A DNA stretch of 45,226 nucleotides from Catenulisporales bacterium (GCA_019510485.1 JAEKKI010000133.1:1-45226), one strand, 5' to 3'; positions 28,741-38,143 are shown, counted from the first letter of the stretch. Numbers and translations: made by a program. Notes: generated from the sequence alone by a model not told the origin.

Positions 28741-29190
28741 ATGGGTGAATGGTGGTCGATCGAGATCGCGGACGGCGAGTTCTCCGCAGCCTCGTGGAAA
28801 GACACGCATGGCAGGGATCTGATTCGCACCGCGCTGGAGTACGGCGCGGAGGACTGGGCTTGGGTGGAACGCCCCTGGGGCGTGGTGCTCGAGCTGTGCT
28901 TCCCCGAATACCAGGCGGTCGGGGGGTGGGAGGCGTTCCGGGACGCGCCGCTGGTGAAGGCCGCGCTGGACGCCGTACCGGATCCGGTCAACGGGCTGCT
29001 GATGTATCCGGGGCGCGGCGGATCCTCCGGCGCGCGCAAGCCGCGCAAACCGAAGCCGGCCCCGGCCGCCGCGGCTGCCGCCTTGCCGGAGCCGGAGGTG
29101 CGAGAGGAAGTCATCGATCTGGCGGCGACAGCCTTGCTGCCGACGGCGCCGGCGGCGGAGAGCGTCGTCTATCCGGCCCGCGTCGCCTGA
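28741..29190 (+). CDS. Conserved actinobacterial hypothetical protein
   Basis: The predicted 149-residue protein begins MGEWWSIEIADGEFSAASW and continues with ALEYGAEDWAWVERPWGVVLE and DAVPDPVNGLLMYPGRGGSSGARKPR. This pattern recurs in uncharacterised Streptomyces-type proteins. The aromatic-rich N-terminal 95 residues look like one small globular domain. The tail is Pro/Ala/Glu-rich and probably disordered. It is soluble with no catalytic motif, and I cannot assign a role. It ends 10 bp from the convergent membrane protein gene. Confidence 0.78.
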   Translation: MGEWWSIEIADGEFSAASWKDTHGRDLIRTALEYGAEDWAWVERPWGVVLELCFPEYQAVGGWEAFRDAPLVKAALDAVPDPVNGLLMYPGRGGSSGARKPRKPKPAPAAAAAALPEPEVREEVIDLAATALLPTAPAAESVVYPARVA

Positions 29191-29200
29191 ATCGCCTGCT

Positions 29201-29683
29201 TCACCGGGCCATGCGGCGCCGGATCAGCGCCGCCGCGGTGAGCGCGAAGCCCGCGGCGGCGACCACCTCGTGCGAGAAGAAGCGGTGCGGCGCTTCGTCC
29301 TGGATGGCGCGGTGGAAGCGATTCACCGCGTCCGGCCACAGCTGGTGCCCCAGGAGCATGTCAGAAGGCTTGTCCAGGTCCGGCAGCGCGGCCCCGGCCA
29401 TACCGGCCAGCACTGACGCGGCCAACCGCCCCCGGCCGCTCCCGCTTCCGCCCGCCTGGCCACCCTTCAACACCCCCCGCGTCACCAGGCTCATCGCCGC
29501 CAGACCGGTGAGCCCGTCAGCCACGGCCACACGGAAGAAGCGTTCGTCGTCGTCCCACTGTCCCCAGTGCGGCATCGCGTCCAGCACGAAGTGCGACGCG
29601 ACGCCGATCAGAAACGCGGGCAGCGGCCGTCGCGCGGCGGCGCCGATGACCGCCCCCGAGAGCACATGGTTGGTCACCAGCAT
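29201..29683 (-). CDS. Membrane protein resembling YdjM/DUF457 metal-dependent hydrolases
   Basis: The predicted 160-residue protein starts at ATG 29681-29683. The N-terminus NHVLSGAVIGAAARRPLPAF is followed by the conserved SHFVLDAMPHW with histidines and an aspartate, and later by PDLDKPSDMLLGH and FSHEV. This His/Asp pattern occurs in the YdjM/DUF457 membrane family, named as metal-dependent hydrolases though activity is poorly shown. Several hydrophobic helices are present. TACGGT (29690-29695) ends 6 nt before the ATG, so the transcript is probably leaderless. Confidence 0.78.
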   Translation of the reverse strand: MLVTNHVLSGAVIGAAARRPLPAFLIGVASHFVLDAMPHWGQWDDDERFFRVAVADGLTGLAAMSLVTRGVLKGGQAGGSGSGRGRLAASVLAGMAGAALPDLDKPSDMLLGHQLWPDAVNRFHRAIQDEAPHRFFSHEVVAAAGFALTAAALIRRRMAR

Positions 29684-29879
29684 GCGTCAACCGTAGCGGA
29701 GCGCTGAGTGCTGGGACGGCAGGCCCGGACGGCGTGAGTCTTCCCGGGTGTCTTTCCACGCGCTGCCGAAAAGGCTCCGCCGCGTCTCGACCTTCGCCCT
29801 CGCCGAAGGCCCTACCCAATGTGCGCCGCCGGGCGTCGGCGGCGTGCCGGCCACGAGGGGCAGAGCGGGGTGCCGCCGA

Positions 29880-30164
29880 ATGGCGCTCGCCGACCATGAG
29901 GAGCAGCGGTTCTGGCAGTTCGTGGCAGCCCGGCGGGGCAGCCTGGTCCGCACCGCACACACGTCACCTGGCAACCGCCGGACCGCGCGGACGAGCGCGA
30001 CGCCCACGCGGCGGTGGAGCGGGAGGACGAGTTGTGGCGGGCCTTGGCGCGGCTGCCGACCGGGATGCGGACGGTGACGTGTTGCGCTACTACGAGGACC
30101 TGACGGAAACGCCACCGCCCCCGCTCCCGGCGCGGAGAACGTCTACTGGACCGAACCGAGCTGA
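29880..30164 (+). pseudogene. Scrambled relic of an ECF sigma factor (SigE-like family) gene
   Basis: Three fragments in three frames retain the order of a short actinobacterial ECF sigma factor. From ATG 29880 the first fragment reads FWQFVAARRGSLVRTAH (start of sigma region 2). From about 29993 the second reads ERDAHAAVEREDELWRALARLP (start of region 4). From about 30079 the third reads VLRYYEDLTE. About 80 residues between the first two are missing, as is the helix-turn-helix after YYEDLTE. There the frame that ends at TGA 30162-30164 gives GNATAPAPGAENVYWTEPS, which may be the C-terminus of a former downstream gene fused by deletion. The locus cannot make a sigma factor. Confidence 0.7.
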
Positions 30165-30180
30165 CGGCTCGCAGCAAGAA

Positions 30181-30215
30181 GCCCGACCGCCGGACTCCAT
30201 TTCCGGCGGTCGGGC
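30181..30215. terminator. Strong hairpin after the sigma factor relic
   Basis: A perfect 14-bp stem (30181-30194 with 30202-30215) closes a 7-nt loop, 16 bp after the relic's last stop codon. It is GC-rich without a T-tract, typical of actinobacterial intrinsic terminators. It probably ended the former operon. The rest of 30216-30314 shows nothing clear. Confidence 0.7.
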
Positions 30216-30314
30216 CGGGTCCGTTGTGGCGTGGGGCGGGTGTCGGTGGCAGCCGCTTCGGGCCGCTGCCGGCGGGCGGTGGTAGTGATCCGCTGGTTCG
30301 CTACCGACCTGTGG

Positions 30315-30578
30315 TTACTCAACGTCGTTTGTCGCGGTTGTGTCGACGGCTGGTATCGACTCGGCCAACTTCGGCGAGAACGGCCAAACCTCTGTATAGG
30401 CGTCACGTGGATGACCTAGCGGAAGGGCGTTAGAGATCGAGACGTACACCTCGCCCCACGGCAGCGTAAGCCGCCAGTCATCGAACTGGTCCAGATCATG
30501 CTGGCAGTACCGCACCAGCAGCCTGATCAACTGGCGCAGCTCATCATCGCTGAGCCTTTCCGCGATCTCGTCCGTCAT
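30315..30578 (-). CDS. Small hypothetical acidic protein
   Basis: The predicted 87-residue protein starts at ATG 30576-30578. It contains ERLSDDELRQLIRLLVRYCQHDLDQFDDWRL, then PWGEVYVSISN and a polar tail. It is soluble and acidic with one Cys, with no known domain I can name. No clear ribosome binding site is visible. Codon use looks coding, and the reverse frame gives no better gene. It sits next to tRNA-Val, a common place for orphan genes. Confidence 0.55.
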   Translation of the reverse strand: MTDEIAERLSDDELRQLIRLLVRYCQHDLDQFDDWRLTLPWGEVYVSISNALPLGHPRDAYTEVWPFSPKLAESIPAVDTTATNDVE

Positions 30579-30627
30579 GAGGACACAATCTCATGGCCCC
30601 GACCTCGCCCCTGCTGGTCATTGTGGG

Positions 30628-30699
30628 TGGGCGCAGACAGGTTCGAACTGCCGACCGCTCGGGTGTAAACCGAGTGCTCTTCCACTGAGCTATGCGCCC
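30628..30699 (-). tRNA. tRNA-Val (anticodon TAC)
   Basis: The 72-nt minus-strand sequence folds into a full cloverleaf: acceptor GGGCGCA/TGCGCCC, D-arm GCTC/GAGC, anticodon stem CTCGG/CCGAG with loop TTTACAC, and T-arm GGCAG/CTGTC with TTCGAAC. The discriminator base is A. CCA is not encoded, so it must be added after transcription. Confidence 0.95.
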
Positions 30700-30826
30700 T
30701 CAAAGGACGACTACCCGCCCTTCAAGACGGCAAGAGTACCCGACCCGAAAGCAACTCGCGGACACCGTTCTCAGTGCAGGTCCGGGCAGGATCCGAGCCG
30801 GGGCTCAGACCGACCGCCCCCAACCC

Positions 30827-31528
30827 CTACCCCAAGCTCTTCGGCTGCCCATCCTGCCACCGCATCCCCCACCCATACATCCGATCCAGCTCCGACTGAA
30901 ACCCCGTCGTGTACTGCACCTCCCGCTGAAGCACCAGGTCCGGCCCGTGCCGCAGCAGCATCGCCACCGCGCAAGCCTTCGCCTGCGGGATCGGGTTCTC
31001 CAGCTTCACCTCCAGCGGGTTGCCGACCGCCGGGTGGAAAGTCACCTTCGCGTTGGCTCCGTCGAAAGCTCCCTGGTACGCGAAGACGAAGACCAGTACG
31101 CGGCTGAGCTCGTCGGCGTGGTCCAGGTTGATGAACAGGTTCTCGCCGATAGCGCTGCCGCTGCGGTCGTCCTGGTCCAGGCGGATGTAGGGCGGGCGTT
31201 CGAAGTCGCCTCGGCGGTGGCCGAGGGCCTGGACGACGCCGCGTTGGCCTGCGGCGAACTCGTACAGGCAGCCCAGGTCCAGGTCGACGAGGCGGCCGTG
31301 GCTGATGGGCGGGGGTTCCAGGCGGCGGGAGGACAGGCGCAGGCCGCCGGTGGGGCGGGGGGTGGGGATCATCGGGAGCTGGTCCCAGATGAGGTTGACG
31401 CGCAGGGTACCGTTGGCGGCGCCTCTGCTGGTCAGGGACTGGACCGGGCGGGTGGCGGTCATCTTCTCGACGCGGTTGCCACTCTCGCCCTCGTCGGACG
31501 CCCTGATGATCATGCGGTTCAGGCGCAT
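30827..31528 (-). CDS. TerD/TerA-type tellurium resistance family protein
   Basis: The predicted 233-residue protein starts at ATG 31526-31528 with a GGGGG site. It has the TerD fold signatures: GTLRVNLIWDQ, DLDLGCLYEFAAGQRGVVQALG, RPPYIRLDQDDRSG, GENLFINLDHADELSRVLVFVF, and the end YTTGFQSELDRMYGWGMRW. TerA/TerD proteins bind calcium through acidic sites and belong to stress systems linked to tellurite, phage and membrane damage. Here it stands alone, without the other ter genes. A CxxC zinc-ribbon gene lies directly upstream on the same strand. Confidence 0.88.
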   Translation of the reverse strand: MRLNRMIIRASDEGESGNRVEKMTATRPVQSLTSRGAANGTLRVNLIWDQLPMIPTPRPTGGLRLSSRRLEPPPISHGRLVDLDLGCLYEFAAGQRGVVQALGHRRGDFERPPYIRLDQDDRSGSAIGENLFINLDHADELSRVLVFVFAYQGAFDGANAKVTFHPAVGNPLEVKLENPIPQAKACAVAMLLRHGPDLVLQREVQYTTGFQSELDRMYGWGMRWQDGQPKSLG

Positions 31529-31618
31529 CGCGGAACCCCCTGGCTAGCTTGATGCAGTTGTCTGACTTCCCTCAGTGTCGACTCCAGTGTGCTACCCAGT
31601 GCGGGCGCAAGGGAAAGC

Positions 31619-31987
31619 TCAGTCGTTCCTGTGACGAAAATGACGCTCAAGGGCCGCGTCCACGTCCCTGGCGAGGGCCGCGGCCGGCGTCAGACTGTCG
31701 GCGGGAGGGGGAGCCGCCTCGATCAGCGCCTGCTGCGTAACCGTAACGGAGTCGGAGTCCGCCACACAGTCCTCCGCCCCGCAGTCCTTGCACTGCGTAC
31801 TGCCCAGCACCCGCACAAGCCGCGCCGAACCGCACCGCGAGCAGTGCGCGAGATCCGCCGTCCAATCCTGCCCGCGCTGGCACTCAGGGCAGATCAACAC
31901 CTGCTCCTCCGCACGCACACCCCGCCGCCACGGCGACGCACCCTTGACCGGATCGGTCTGGCGGGCGCCGCAGCGGTGACAGGGCAT
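31619..31987 (-). CDS. Zinc-ribbon protein
   Basis: The predicted 122-residue protein starts at ATG 31985-31987 (MPCHRCGARQ). Four CxxC pairs at the N-terminal half (CHRC, CPEC, CSRC, CKDC) would bind two zinc ions as a double ribbon. An extra Cys follows in EDCVAD. The C-terminal 45 residues are Ala-rich and probably helical. Such ribbons bind nucleic acids or proteins; no function is assigned. It has no clear ribosome binding site. It is codirectional with the TerD-type gene, with a 90-bp gap. Confidence 0.75.
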   Translation of the reverse strand: MPCHRCGARQTDPVKGASPWRRGVRAEEQVLICPECQRGQDWTADLAHCSRCGSARLVRVLGSTQCKDCGAEDCVADSDSVTVTQQALIEAAPPPADSLTPAAALARDVDAALERHFRHRND

Positions 31988-32036
31988 GGCGTGGGTCCTA
32001 TACCGAAGTCTTGGGAAGTGATGGGAGGTCTTGCGT

Positions 32037-32618
32037 CTACACCCCGGCCGCGGCGAGCGCGGCGCGGTAGTCGTCCAGCGAGCGCGCGTCCGCCAGACCG
32101 TTCACGACGGTCCAGCGCACGACACCCGCACGGTCGATGAGGAACGTCCCTCGAACAGCGCAGCCGCGCTGCTCGTCGAACACCCCGTAGGCCCGCGCGG
32201 CGGCGCCGTGCGGCCAGTGGTCGGCGAGCAGCGGGAAGCCGAAGCCGGCCTCGTCGGCGTACGCGCGCAGCGAGTACAGCGCGTCGCACGACGCGGCCAG
32301 CACCTGCACGCGCTCGTTCTGGAAGTCCTCGACACTGTCGTGGATGGCCTGCAGCTCCGAGCCGCACACCCGGGAGAAGGCGTAGGGGTAGAAGACCAGC
32401 AGCACGGCGCGCTCCCCGCGGAAGCCCGCGAGGGCCACGGTCTGCCCGTGCTGGTCGGTCAGGGTGAAGTCCGGCGCCGGCTCGCCGACGGCGGCGGGCG
32501 CCGAGGGCACGGGCGACCGCGCGCTGGGCACCAGGGCCGCGGTGGCGGCCCCGGCGTCAGAGCCGGACGGGGGATTCGGGGAAGGGCCGCCGGCCGGCGG
32601 CCCGGGATCGGGGGGCAT
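32037..32618 (-). CDS. AhpE-like peroxiredoxin
   Basis: The predicted 193-residue protein starts at ATG 32616-32618, 6 nt after the stop of the DUF3052 gene. A Pro/Ser/Ala-rich extension of about 44 residues precedes the thioredoxin fold (PAPDFTLTDQHGQTVAL, VFYPYAFSRVC). The peroxidatic Cys85 sits in PxxxSxxC, with Ser for the usual Thr. SCDALYSLRAYADEAG and GVFDEQRGCAVRGTFLID match mycobacterial AhpE. It reduces hydroperoxides, with electrons from mycothiol or mycoredoxin in relatives. The order AhpE, DUF3052, aceE is as in M. tuberculosis (Rv2238c, Rv2239c, Rv2241). Confidence 0.9.
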   Translation of the reverse strand: MPPDPGPPAGGPSPNPPSGSDAGAATAALVPSARSPVPSAPAAVGEPAPDFTLTDQHGQTVALAGFRGERAVLLVFYPYAFSRVCGSELQAIHDSVEDFQNERVQVLAASCDALYSLRAYADEAGFGFPLLADHWPHGAAARAYGVFDEQRGCAVRGTFLIDRAGVVRWTVVNGLADARSLDDYRAALAAAGV

Positions 32619-32624
32619 GGTCCG

Positions 32625-33137
32625 CTAGTGCCGCGTCGCGCCGTCGGCCTTGACCCGGCCGGCGGACTTCGCCGCCTTGGCTCCGGCCTTCGGGCTGAGC
32701 AGCCGGGTGCCCGACCAGTCGGCGCCGGCGCTGATGCTGGAGGTCGCCGACAGGCCCGCGGTCACGGCCGCCTCGCCGATCTCGCTGGGCTCGACGTGGC
32801 CGGGCCGCCCGGCCTTGGGCGTCAGCAGCCAGATCCGGCCGCCGTCGGCCAGCGCCGTCAGGGCGTCCACCAGGTCGTCGACCAGGTCGCCGTCGTCCTC
32901 CCGGTGCCACAGCACGACGGCGTCCACCACGTCGTCGAAGTCCTCGTCGACCAGGTCCGCGCCGATCGCGTCCATGATCGTCTGGCGCAGCTCCTCGTCG
33001 CAGTCCTCGTCCCAGCCGAGCTCCTGCACCACCTCGCCCGCCTGGAAGCCCAGACGCGCCGCCGGCGGGTTGGCGACGGTCGGAACCGGGTCCGCGACCG
33101 CGCCCACGGAACTGTCCTCCTTCATGTCGTTCTGCAT
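32625..33137 (-). CDS. DUF3052 family protein
   Basis: The predicted 170-residue acidic protein has ARLGFQAGEVVQELGWDEDCDEELRQTI, LVDEDFDDVVDAVVLWHR, GDLVDDLVDALTAL and GGRIWLLTPKAGRPGHVEPSEIGEAA. This fits DUF3052, an actinobacterial family conserved beside aceE and ahpE with unknown role. The C-terminal 20 residues are Lys/Ala-rich. ATG 33135-33137 is used, with a second ATG four codons later. It precedes the peroxiredoxin gene in a likely operon. Confidence 0.9.
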   Translation of the reverse strand: MQNDMKEDSSVGAVADPVPTVANPPAARLGFQAGEVVQELGWDEDCDEELRQTIMDAIGADLVDEDFDDVVDAVVLWHREDDGDLVDDLVDALTALADGGRIWLLTPKAGRPGHVEPSEIGEAAVTAGLSATSSISAGADWSGTRLLSPKAGAKAAKSAGRVKADGATRH

Positions 33138-33172
33138 TCCCCTAGTCCATACGCCGGAAGCCCAAGACGCAA

Positions 33173-33412
33173 CTACCCGTTGCGCGGCGAGTCCGGCGCG
33201 GCGCCGAAATCGAGCCCGGCGGGCCCGTCCGGGGCCGCCTCGATGACGGCGTCCGGTCCGGGGAACACCAGTCCCTCATGTCCGTCCTCGAAGCGGACCA
33301 CATAGGGCGGGGCGCCACCGGCTCCCCTGACCTCGACGATCCGTCCGACCCGGTCGGCCTGTCCCACGATGGCTCCGTGAACATGGAGCCGGTCTCCCAC
33401 AGATGCTCGCAT
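33173..33412 (-). CDS. DUF1918 family protein
   Basis: The predicted 79-residue protein starts at ATG 33410-33412 (MRASVGDRLHVHG); the 14 in-frame residues upstream are not family-like. It covers a whole DUF1918 domain: VGDRLHVHGAIVGQADRVGRIVEVRG, then PPYVVRFEDGHEGLVFPGPDAV. This SH3-like small barrel is common in actinobacteria and of unknown function. It is divergent from aceE. Confidence 0.88.
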   Translation of the reverse strand: MRASVGDRLHVHGAIVGQADRVGRIVEVRGAGGAPPYVVRFEDGHEGLVFPGPDAVIEAAPDGPAGLDFGAAPDSPRNG

Positions 33413-33507
33413 GTACCAAGTCCACACCTTGGGCGGCTTTATCGCCACCTTCATGCACGCATTTATCCTGGTTACCGCCCGGTAGATGTGACGGCCAGGG
33501 CATGCAC

Positions 33508-33565
33508 GGTGGACGATGGTGGACGATGTAACCGAGAAGATCTACAAGATCGAGATGTCTAGGCT
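33508..33565 (+). promoter_or_regulatory. aceE upstream region with a tandem 10-bp repeat
   Basis: GGTGGACGAT occurs twice back to back (33508-33517 and 33518-33527), 51 bp upstream of aceE. TAGGCT (33560-33565) is a plausible -10 ending 13 nt before the GTG. The repeat could be a regulator site. No strong -35 is seen. Confidence 0.4.
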
Positions 33566-33578
33566 GTGAAGGACGACA

Positions 33579-36353
33579 GTGGCACCCGGACAAGAGCGTT
33601 TCCCGATCATCAGTGACGGCCTGCCCACTCAGCTCCCGGACGTGGACCCGAACGAGACTGCCGAGTGGATCGAGTCCCTGGACTCGGTCGTCAACGAGCA
33701 GGGCCGCCAGCGCGCGCGGTACCTGATGCTGCGCCTGCTCCAGGAAGCCCGCGCGAAACAGGTCGGGGTCCCGGGCCTGCGCTCCACGGACTACATCAAC
33801 ACGATCCCGCCGGAGGCCGAACCCTGGTTCCCCGGAGACGAGGACATCGAACGGCGCATCCGAGCCTTCATCCGCTGGAACGCGGCCATCATGGTCTCCC
33901 GCGCCAACCGGCCGGGTCTGGGCGTCGGCGGCCACATCGCCACCTACGCCTCGGCGGCGTCGCTGTACGAGGTGGGCTTCAACCACTTCTTCCGCGGCAA
34001 GGACCACGGCGAGTCCGGCGACCAGGTCTACATCCAGGGCCACGCCTCCCCCGGCGTCTACGCCCGGGCGTTCCTGGAGGGCCGGCTCACCGAGCAGCAC
34101 CTGGACGGCTTCCGCCAGGAGGTCTCGCAGGCGCCGTTCGGCCTGCCGTCCTATCCGCACCCGCGGCTGATGCCGGACTTCTGGGAGTTCCCGACCGTGT
34201 CGATGGGCCTGGGCCCGATCGGCGCGATCTACCAGGCCCGGTTCAACAACTACCTGTACTCCCGCGGCATCGCCGACACCTCCCGCAGCCATGTGTGGGC
34301 CTTCCTCGGCGACGGCGAGACCGACGAGCCGGAGTCGCTCGGCGCGATCGGCCTGGCCGCCCGCGAGGAGCTGGACAACCTCACCTTCGTGATCAACTGC
34401 AACCTGCAGCGCCTGGACGGCCCGGTGCGCGGCAACGGCAAGATCATCCAGGAGCTGGAGTCCACCTTCCGCGGCGCCGGCTGGAACGTCATCAAGGTGA
34501 TCTGGGGCCGGGACTGGGACCCGCTGCTGGCCAAGGACACCGACGGCGCGCTGGTGAACAAGATGAACACCACGCCGGACGGGCAGTTCCAGACCTACTC
34601 GGTGGAGTCCGGGGCCTACATCCGCGAGCACTTCTTCGGCGACGACGCCCGGCTGCGCAAGATGGTCGCCGACATGTCCGACGACGACCTGCGCCTGCTC
34701 TCCCGCGGCGGCCACGACTACCGCAAGGTGTACGCGGCGTTCAAGGCCGCCCGGGAGCACACCGGCCAGCCGACGGTGATCCTGGCCCACACCATCAAGG
34801 GCTGGACCCTCGGCGAGCACTTCGAGGCGCGCAACGCCACGCACCAGATGAAGAAGCTCACCAAGGCCGAGCTGAAGGCCTTCCGCGACCGGCTGCACCT
34901 GCCGATCACGGACGCCCAGCTGGAGGCGGACCTGCCGCCGTACTTCCACCCGGGCCAGGACTCCCCGGAGATCCAGTACATGCAGGAGCGCCGCGCCGCG
35001 CTCGGCGGCTACCTGCCGCGCCGGCAGATCCGCTCCAAGCCGCTGATCCTGCCCGGCGACGACGTCTACGCCCAGCTGAAGAAGGGCTCCGGCAAGCAGG
35101 AGCTGGCCACCACGATGGCCTTCGTGCGCCTGCTGAAGGACCTCATGCGGGACAAGAACATCGGCGCGCGCTTCGTGCCGATCATCCCGGACGAGGCCCG
35201 CACCTTCGGCATGGACTCGCTGTTCCCGACCGCGAAGATCTACTCCCCGCACGGGCAGACCTACGAGGCCGTGGACCGCGATCTGCTGCTGTCGTACAAG
35301 GAGTCGACGCAGGGCCAGATCCTGCACGAGGGCATCAGCGAGGCCGGCTCCACCGCCTCCCTGGTGGCCGCCGGCAGCTCCTACGCCACCCACGGCGAGG
35401 CCACGATCCCGGTCTACATCTTCTACTCGATGTTCGGGTTCCAGCGCACCGGCGACCAGTTCTGGCAGATGTCCGACCAGCTCGGGCGCGGCTTCGTGCT
35501 GGGCGCCACCGCCGGGCGCACCACGCTCACCGGCGAGGGCCTGCAGCACGCCGACGGCCACTCGCACCTGATCGCCTCGACGAACCCGGCCGTGGTGGCC
35601 TACGACCCGGCGTTCGCCTTCGAGATCAGCCACATCGTGCAGGACGGCCTGCGCCGCATGTACGGGTCCTCCGAGGAGCACCCGCACGGCGAGGACGTGT
35701 TCTACTACATGACCGTCTACAACGAGCCGTACCAGCACCCCGCTGAGCCGGCCGGCGTGGACACCGAGGGCATCCTCAAGGGCCTGTACCGCTACCAGGC
35801 CGCTCCGGAGGGCTCGGCGGACCGGCCGAAGGCGCACATCCTGGCCTCCGGCGTCGGCGTCACCTGGGCGCTGAAGGCGCAGCGGCTGCTGGCCGAGGAG
35901 TGGGGCGTGGCGGCGGACGTGTGGTCGGCCACCTCGTGGACCGAGCTGCGCCGCGACGCCCTGGCCGCCGACGAGCGCGCGCTGCTGTACCCCGAGGAGG
36001 AGGCCCGGGTCCCGTACGTCACCAAGACGCTGGGTGCCACCGAGGGCCCGATCGTCGCGGTGTCGGACTGGATGCGCGCGGTGCCGGACCAGATCGCGCA
36101 GTGGGTACCGGGCGACTCGGTATCGCCGCAGCGCTACTCCTCGCTGGGGGCGGACGGCTTCGGCTTCGCCGACACGCGGGGCGCGGCGCGGCGGTACTTC
36201 CACATCGACGCCGAGTCGGTGGTGGCCGCGGTGCTGGCGCAGCTGGCCAAGCGCGGTGAGGTGAAGCGCGAGGCTCCGGCTGAGGCTGTTCGGAAGTATC
36301 AGCTGCACGATGTGCGCGCCGCGGGCGCCGGTCCCACCGGTGGCGAGGCGTGA
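33579..36353 (+). CDS. aceE: Pyruvate dehydrogenase E1 component, homodimeric type
   Basis: The predicted 924-residue protein starts at GTG 33579 after AAGGAC. It spans the full single-chain E1 length. The thiamine diphosphate motif [10 protein letters not shown] (about 244-253) extends to [10 protein letters not shown], and the early [13 protein letters not shown] and later [13 protein letters not shown] regions are typical. It decarboxylates pyruvate and passes acetyl groups to the E2 lipoyl domain. As in most actinobacteria, aceE stands apart from E2 and E3 genes. A perfect terminator follows. Confidence 0.97.
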   Translation: MAPGQERFPIISDGLPTQLPDVDPNETAEWIESLDSVVNEQGRQRARYLMLRLLQEARAKQVGVPGLRSTDYINTIPPEAEPWFPGDEDIERRIRAFIRWNAAIMVSRANRPGLGVGGHIATYASAASLYEVGFNHFFRGKDHGESGDQVYIQGHASPGVYARAFLEGRLTEQHLDGFRQEVSQAPFGLPSYPHPRLMPDFWEFPTVSMGLGPIGAIYQARFNNYLYSRGIADTSRSHVWAFLGDGETDEPESLGAIGLAAREELDNLTFVINCNLQRLDGPVRGNGKIIQELESTFRGAGWNVIKVIWGRDWDPLLAKDTDGALVNKMNTTPDGQFQTYSVESGAYIREHFFGDDARLRKMVADMSDDDLRLLSRGGHDYRKVYAAFKAAREHTGQPTVILAHTIKGWTLGEHFEARNATHQMKKLTKAELKAFRDRLHLPITDAQLEADLPPYFHPGQDSPEIQYMQERRAALGGYLPRRQIRSKPLILPGDDVYAQLKKGSGKQELATTMAFVRLLKDLMRDKNIGARFVPIIPDEARTFGMDSLFPTAKIYSPHGQTYEAVDRDLLLSYKESTQGQILHEGISEAGSTASLVAAGSSYATHGEATIPVYIFYSMFGFQRTGDQFWQMSDQLGRGFVLGATAGRTTLTGEGLQHADGHSHLIASTNPAVVAYDPAFAFEISHIVQDGLRRMYGSSEEHPHGEDVFYYMTVYNEPYQHPAEPAGVDTEGILKGLYRYQAAPEGSADRPKAHILASGVGVTWALKAQRLLAEEWGVAADVWSATSWTELRRDALAADERALLYPEEEARVPYVTKTLGATEGPIVAVSDWMRAVPDQIAQWVPGDSVSPQRYSSLGADGFGFADTRGAARRYFHIDAESVVAAVLAQLAKRGEVKREAPAEAVRKYQLHDVRAAGAGPTGGEA

Positions 36354-36371
36354 CACGCTAGCTGGTGAACT

Positions 36372-36415
36372 GCCCCCTGGCCGTCGTACCGACGACGGCC
36401 AGGGGGCACTCTTTT
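36372..36415 (+). terminator. Intrinsic terminator of aceE
   Basis: A perfect 15-bp stem (36372-36386 with 36393-36407) closes the loop TACCGA and is followed by ACTCTTTT. It starts 18 bp after the aceE stop. Confidence 0.92.
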
Positions 36416-36457
36416 GCCCGCGATACAGGGGAAAGAGGACCAAGCCGAGAAGCGGAC

Positions 36458-37981
36458 TCAGACCGCTGAGCGGGCCTCGCGCTCTCGGCCCGGTTCCAAG
36501 GCCGGGCTACCGATCGGCAGGCTCCTCGTGCACTGTGGCTCCTCCGCCGGATGATCCTGGCTGGACCGCACGGCCGCGTCGCGGATGCCGAACCACGCGA
36601 TCACACCGGACACCGCGAGCAGCGCCGCCGTGAGCACCATGGCGCGGGTGAACGCCGGCTCCAGCTTCGCCGGGTCGGCGTAGCCTTCGCCCTTGAGCCC
36701 GACCAGCAGCGGGAACGCCGCCACCGCCAGCGCCCCGGCGGCGCGCGCCACGGCGTTGTTCACGCCGCTGGCGATGCCGGCGCGGTGGGTGGTGGTGGAG
36801 TTCAGGACCGTGACGGTCACCGGGACCGCGATCATCACCAGGCCGAAGGAGAACACCAGCAGCCCCGGCAAGATCCGGAACCAGTAGTCGGGGTGGTGCC
36901 CCGAGGTGGCGAGGATCAGCGTCCCGATCGCGGTGAGCGCGCCGCCGGCGGTCATCAGGCGGCGGGGGCCGATCTTGCTGGTGAGGCCGCCGACGCGGGA
37001 GGACAGCAGCATCATCACGACCGTGACCGGCAGCGACGCCAGACCCGCGGCCAGCGGCTTGTAGCCGCCGACGACCTGCAGGTAGGTGGCGAAGAAGAAG
37101 AACAACGCCCCGAGGGCACCGTAGGCGGTCAGCGTCAGCAGGTTGGCCGCGCTGAACTCCCGGGAGCTGAACAGCGACAGCGGCATCATCGGCGCCGGAG
37201 AGCGGCGCTCCACGACGACGAAAGCCACGAGGGCCGCGATCCCGGCCAGTCCCGTCGCGATCACACTGGCCGATCCGAGCCCCTTGGCCCCGGCCTCGAC
37301 CAGCGCGTAGGTGAGCCCTGCCAGGCCCAGGGCGCCGAGCACCGCGCCGGGCATGTCGAAGTGCCCGCTGGTGGTCTCCTTCGACTCCGGGACGTACCGC
37401 AGCGCGATGGCCACGACCGCGGCGGCCAGGGGCAGGTTGATGAGGAAGATCCAGCGCCAGGAGGCGTACTCGATCAGCCAGCCGCCGACCAGCGGTCCGG
37501 CCGCGCCGGCGATGCTGGCCAGGCCCGACCAGGCGCCGACGGCCTTGGCGCGGTCGTCGGGGTGGAACACGGACTGGATCAGGGCCAGGGCGCCGGGGGT
37601 CAGCAGGGCGCTGCCGACGCCCTGGATCGCCCGGAACGCCACCAGGAAGCCGATGTCCGGCGCCAGGCCGCAGGCCAGCGAGGCCAGGGCGAACCAGACC
37701 ACGCCGATGACGAAGATCCGGCGCCGGCCGAAGCGGTCGCCCAGGGAGCCGCCGACGAGGACGAACGCGGCCAGGGTCAGGGTGTAGCCGGTGACGGTCC
37801 ACTGCAGGCCGTCGAGCGAGGCTTTGAAGTCGCGGCCGATGACCGGCAGGGCGATGTTCACCACCGTGCCGTCGAGGAAGGACATCGCCGAGCCGAGGAT
37901 GGTGGTGGCCAGCACTCCGCGGCCGACCGGGGTGCCCAGGCGGACCTTGCCCGCCTCGGCGGAAACTGTAGTGATCCTCAC
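36458..37981 (-). CDS. MFS multidrug exporter, DHA2 family
   Basis: The predicted 507-residue protein starts at GTG 37979-37981. It has about 14 helices, the helix 1 motif FLDGTVVNIALPVIG, loop GGSLGDRFGRRR and the motif C-like GAAGPLVGGWLIE. It probably exports drugs via the proton gradient. The C-terminal 40 residues are hydrophilic (SSQDHPAEEPQ). GCGTGTAA is repeated in tandem just upstream of the start. It converges on aceE. Confidence 0.9.
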   Translation of the reverse strand: MRITTVSAEAGKVRLGTPVGRGVLATTILGSAMSFLDGTVVNIALPVIGRDFKASLDGLQWTVTGYTLTLAAFVLVGGSLGDRFGRRRIFVIGVVWFALASLACGLAPDIGFLVAFRAIQGVGSALLTPGALALIQSVFHPDDRAKAVGAWSGLASIAGAAGPLVGGWLIEYASWRWIFLINLPLAAAVVAIALRYVPESKETTSGHFDMPGAVLGALGLAGLTYALVEAGAKGLGSASVIATGLAGIAALVAFVVVERRSPAPMMPLSLFSSREFSAANLLTLTAYGALGALFFFFATYLQVVGGYKPLAAGLASLPVTVVMMLLSSRVGGLTSKIGPRRLMTAGGALTAIGTLILATSGHHPDYWFRILPGLLVFSFGLVMIAVPVTVTVLNSTTTHRAGIASGVNNAVARAAGALAVAAFPLLVGLKGEGYADPAKLEPAFTRAMVLTAALLAVSGVIAWFGIRDAAVRSSQDHPAEEPQCTRSLPIGSPALEPGREREARSAV

Positions 37982-38143
37982 GCTTTACACGCCTTACACG
38001 CCATGGCCCCCATCCTGACACGCGGCGCCGCGGCTCGCACGCCATACGGCGGCGGGCATGGCAGGGCGATGACATGCCCGTGCCCGGCCCGGAGGGACTC
38101 CCCGGACCGGGCGCGGGCAAGGCCGGAAGCCGGTGCGGGCGGA

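Noticed and set aside
30577-31107. Plus-strand frame across the tRNA and TerD-type gene
   Set aside because: It reads through the antisense of tRNA-Val and of a clear gene, with no family match.
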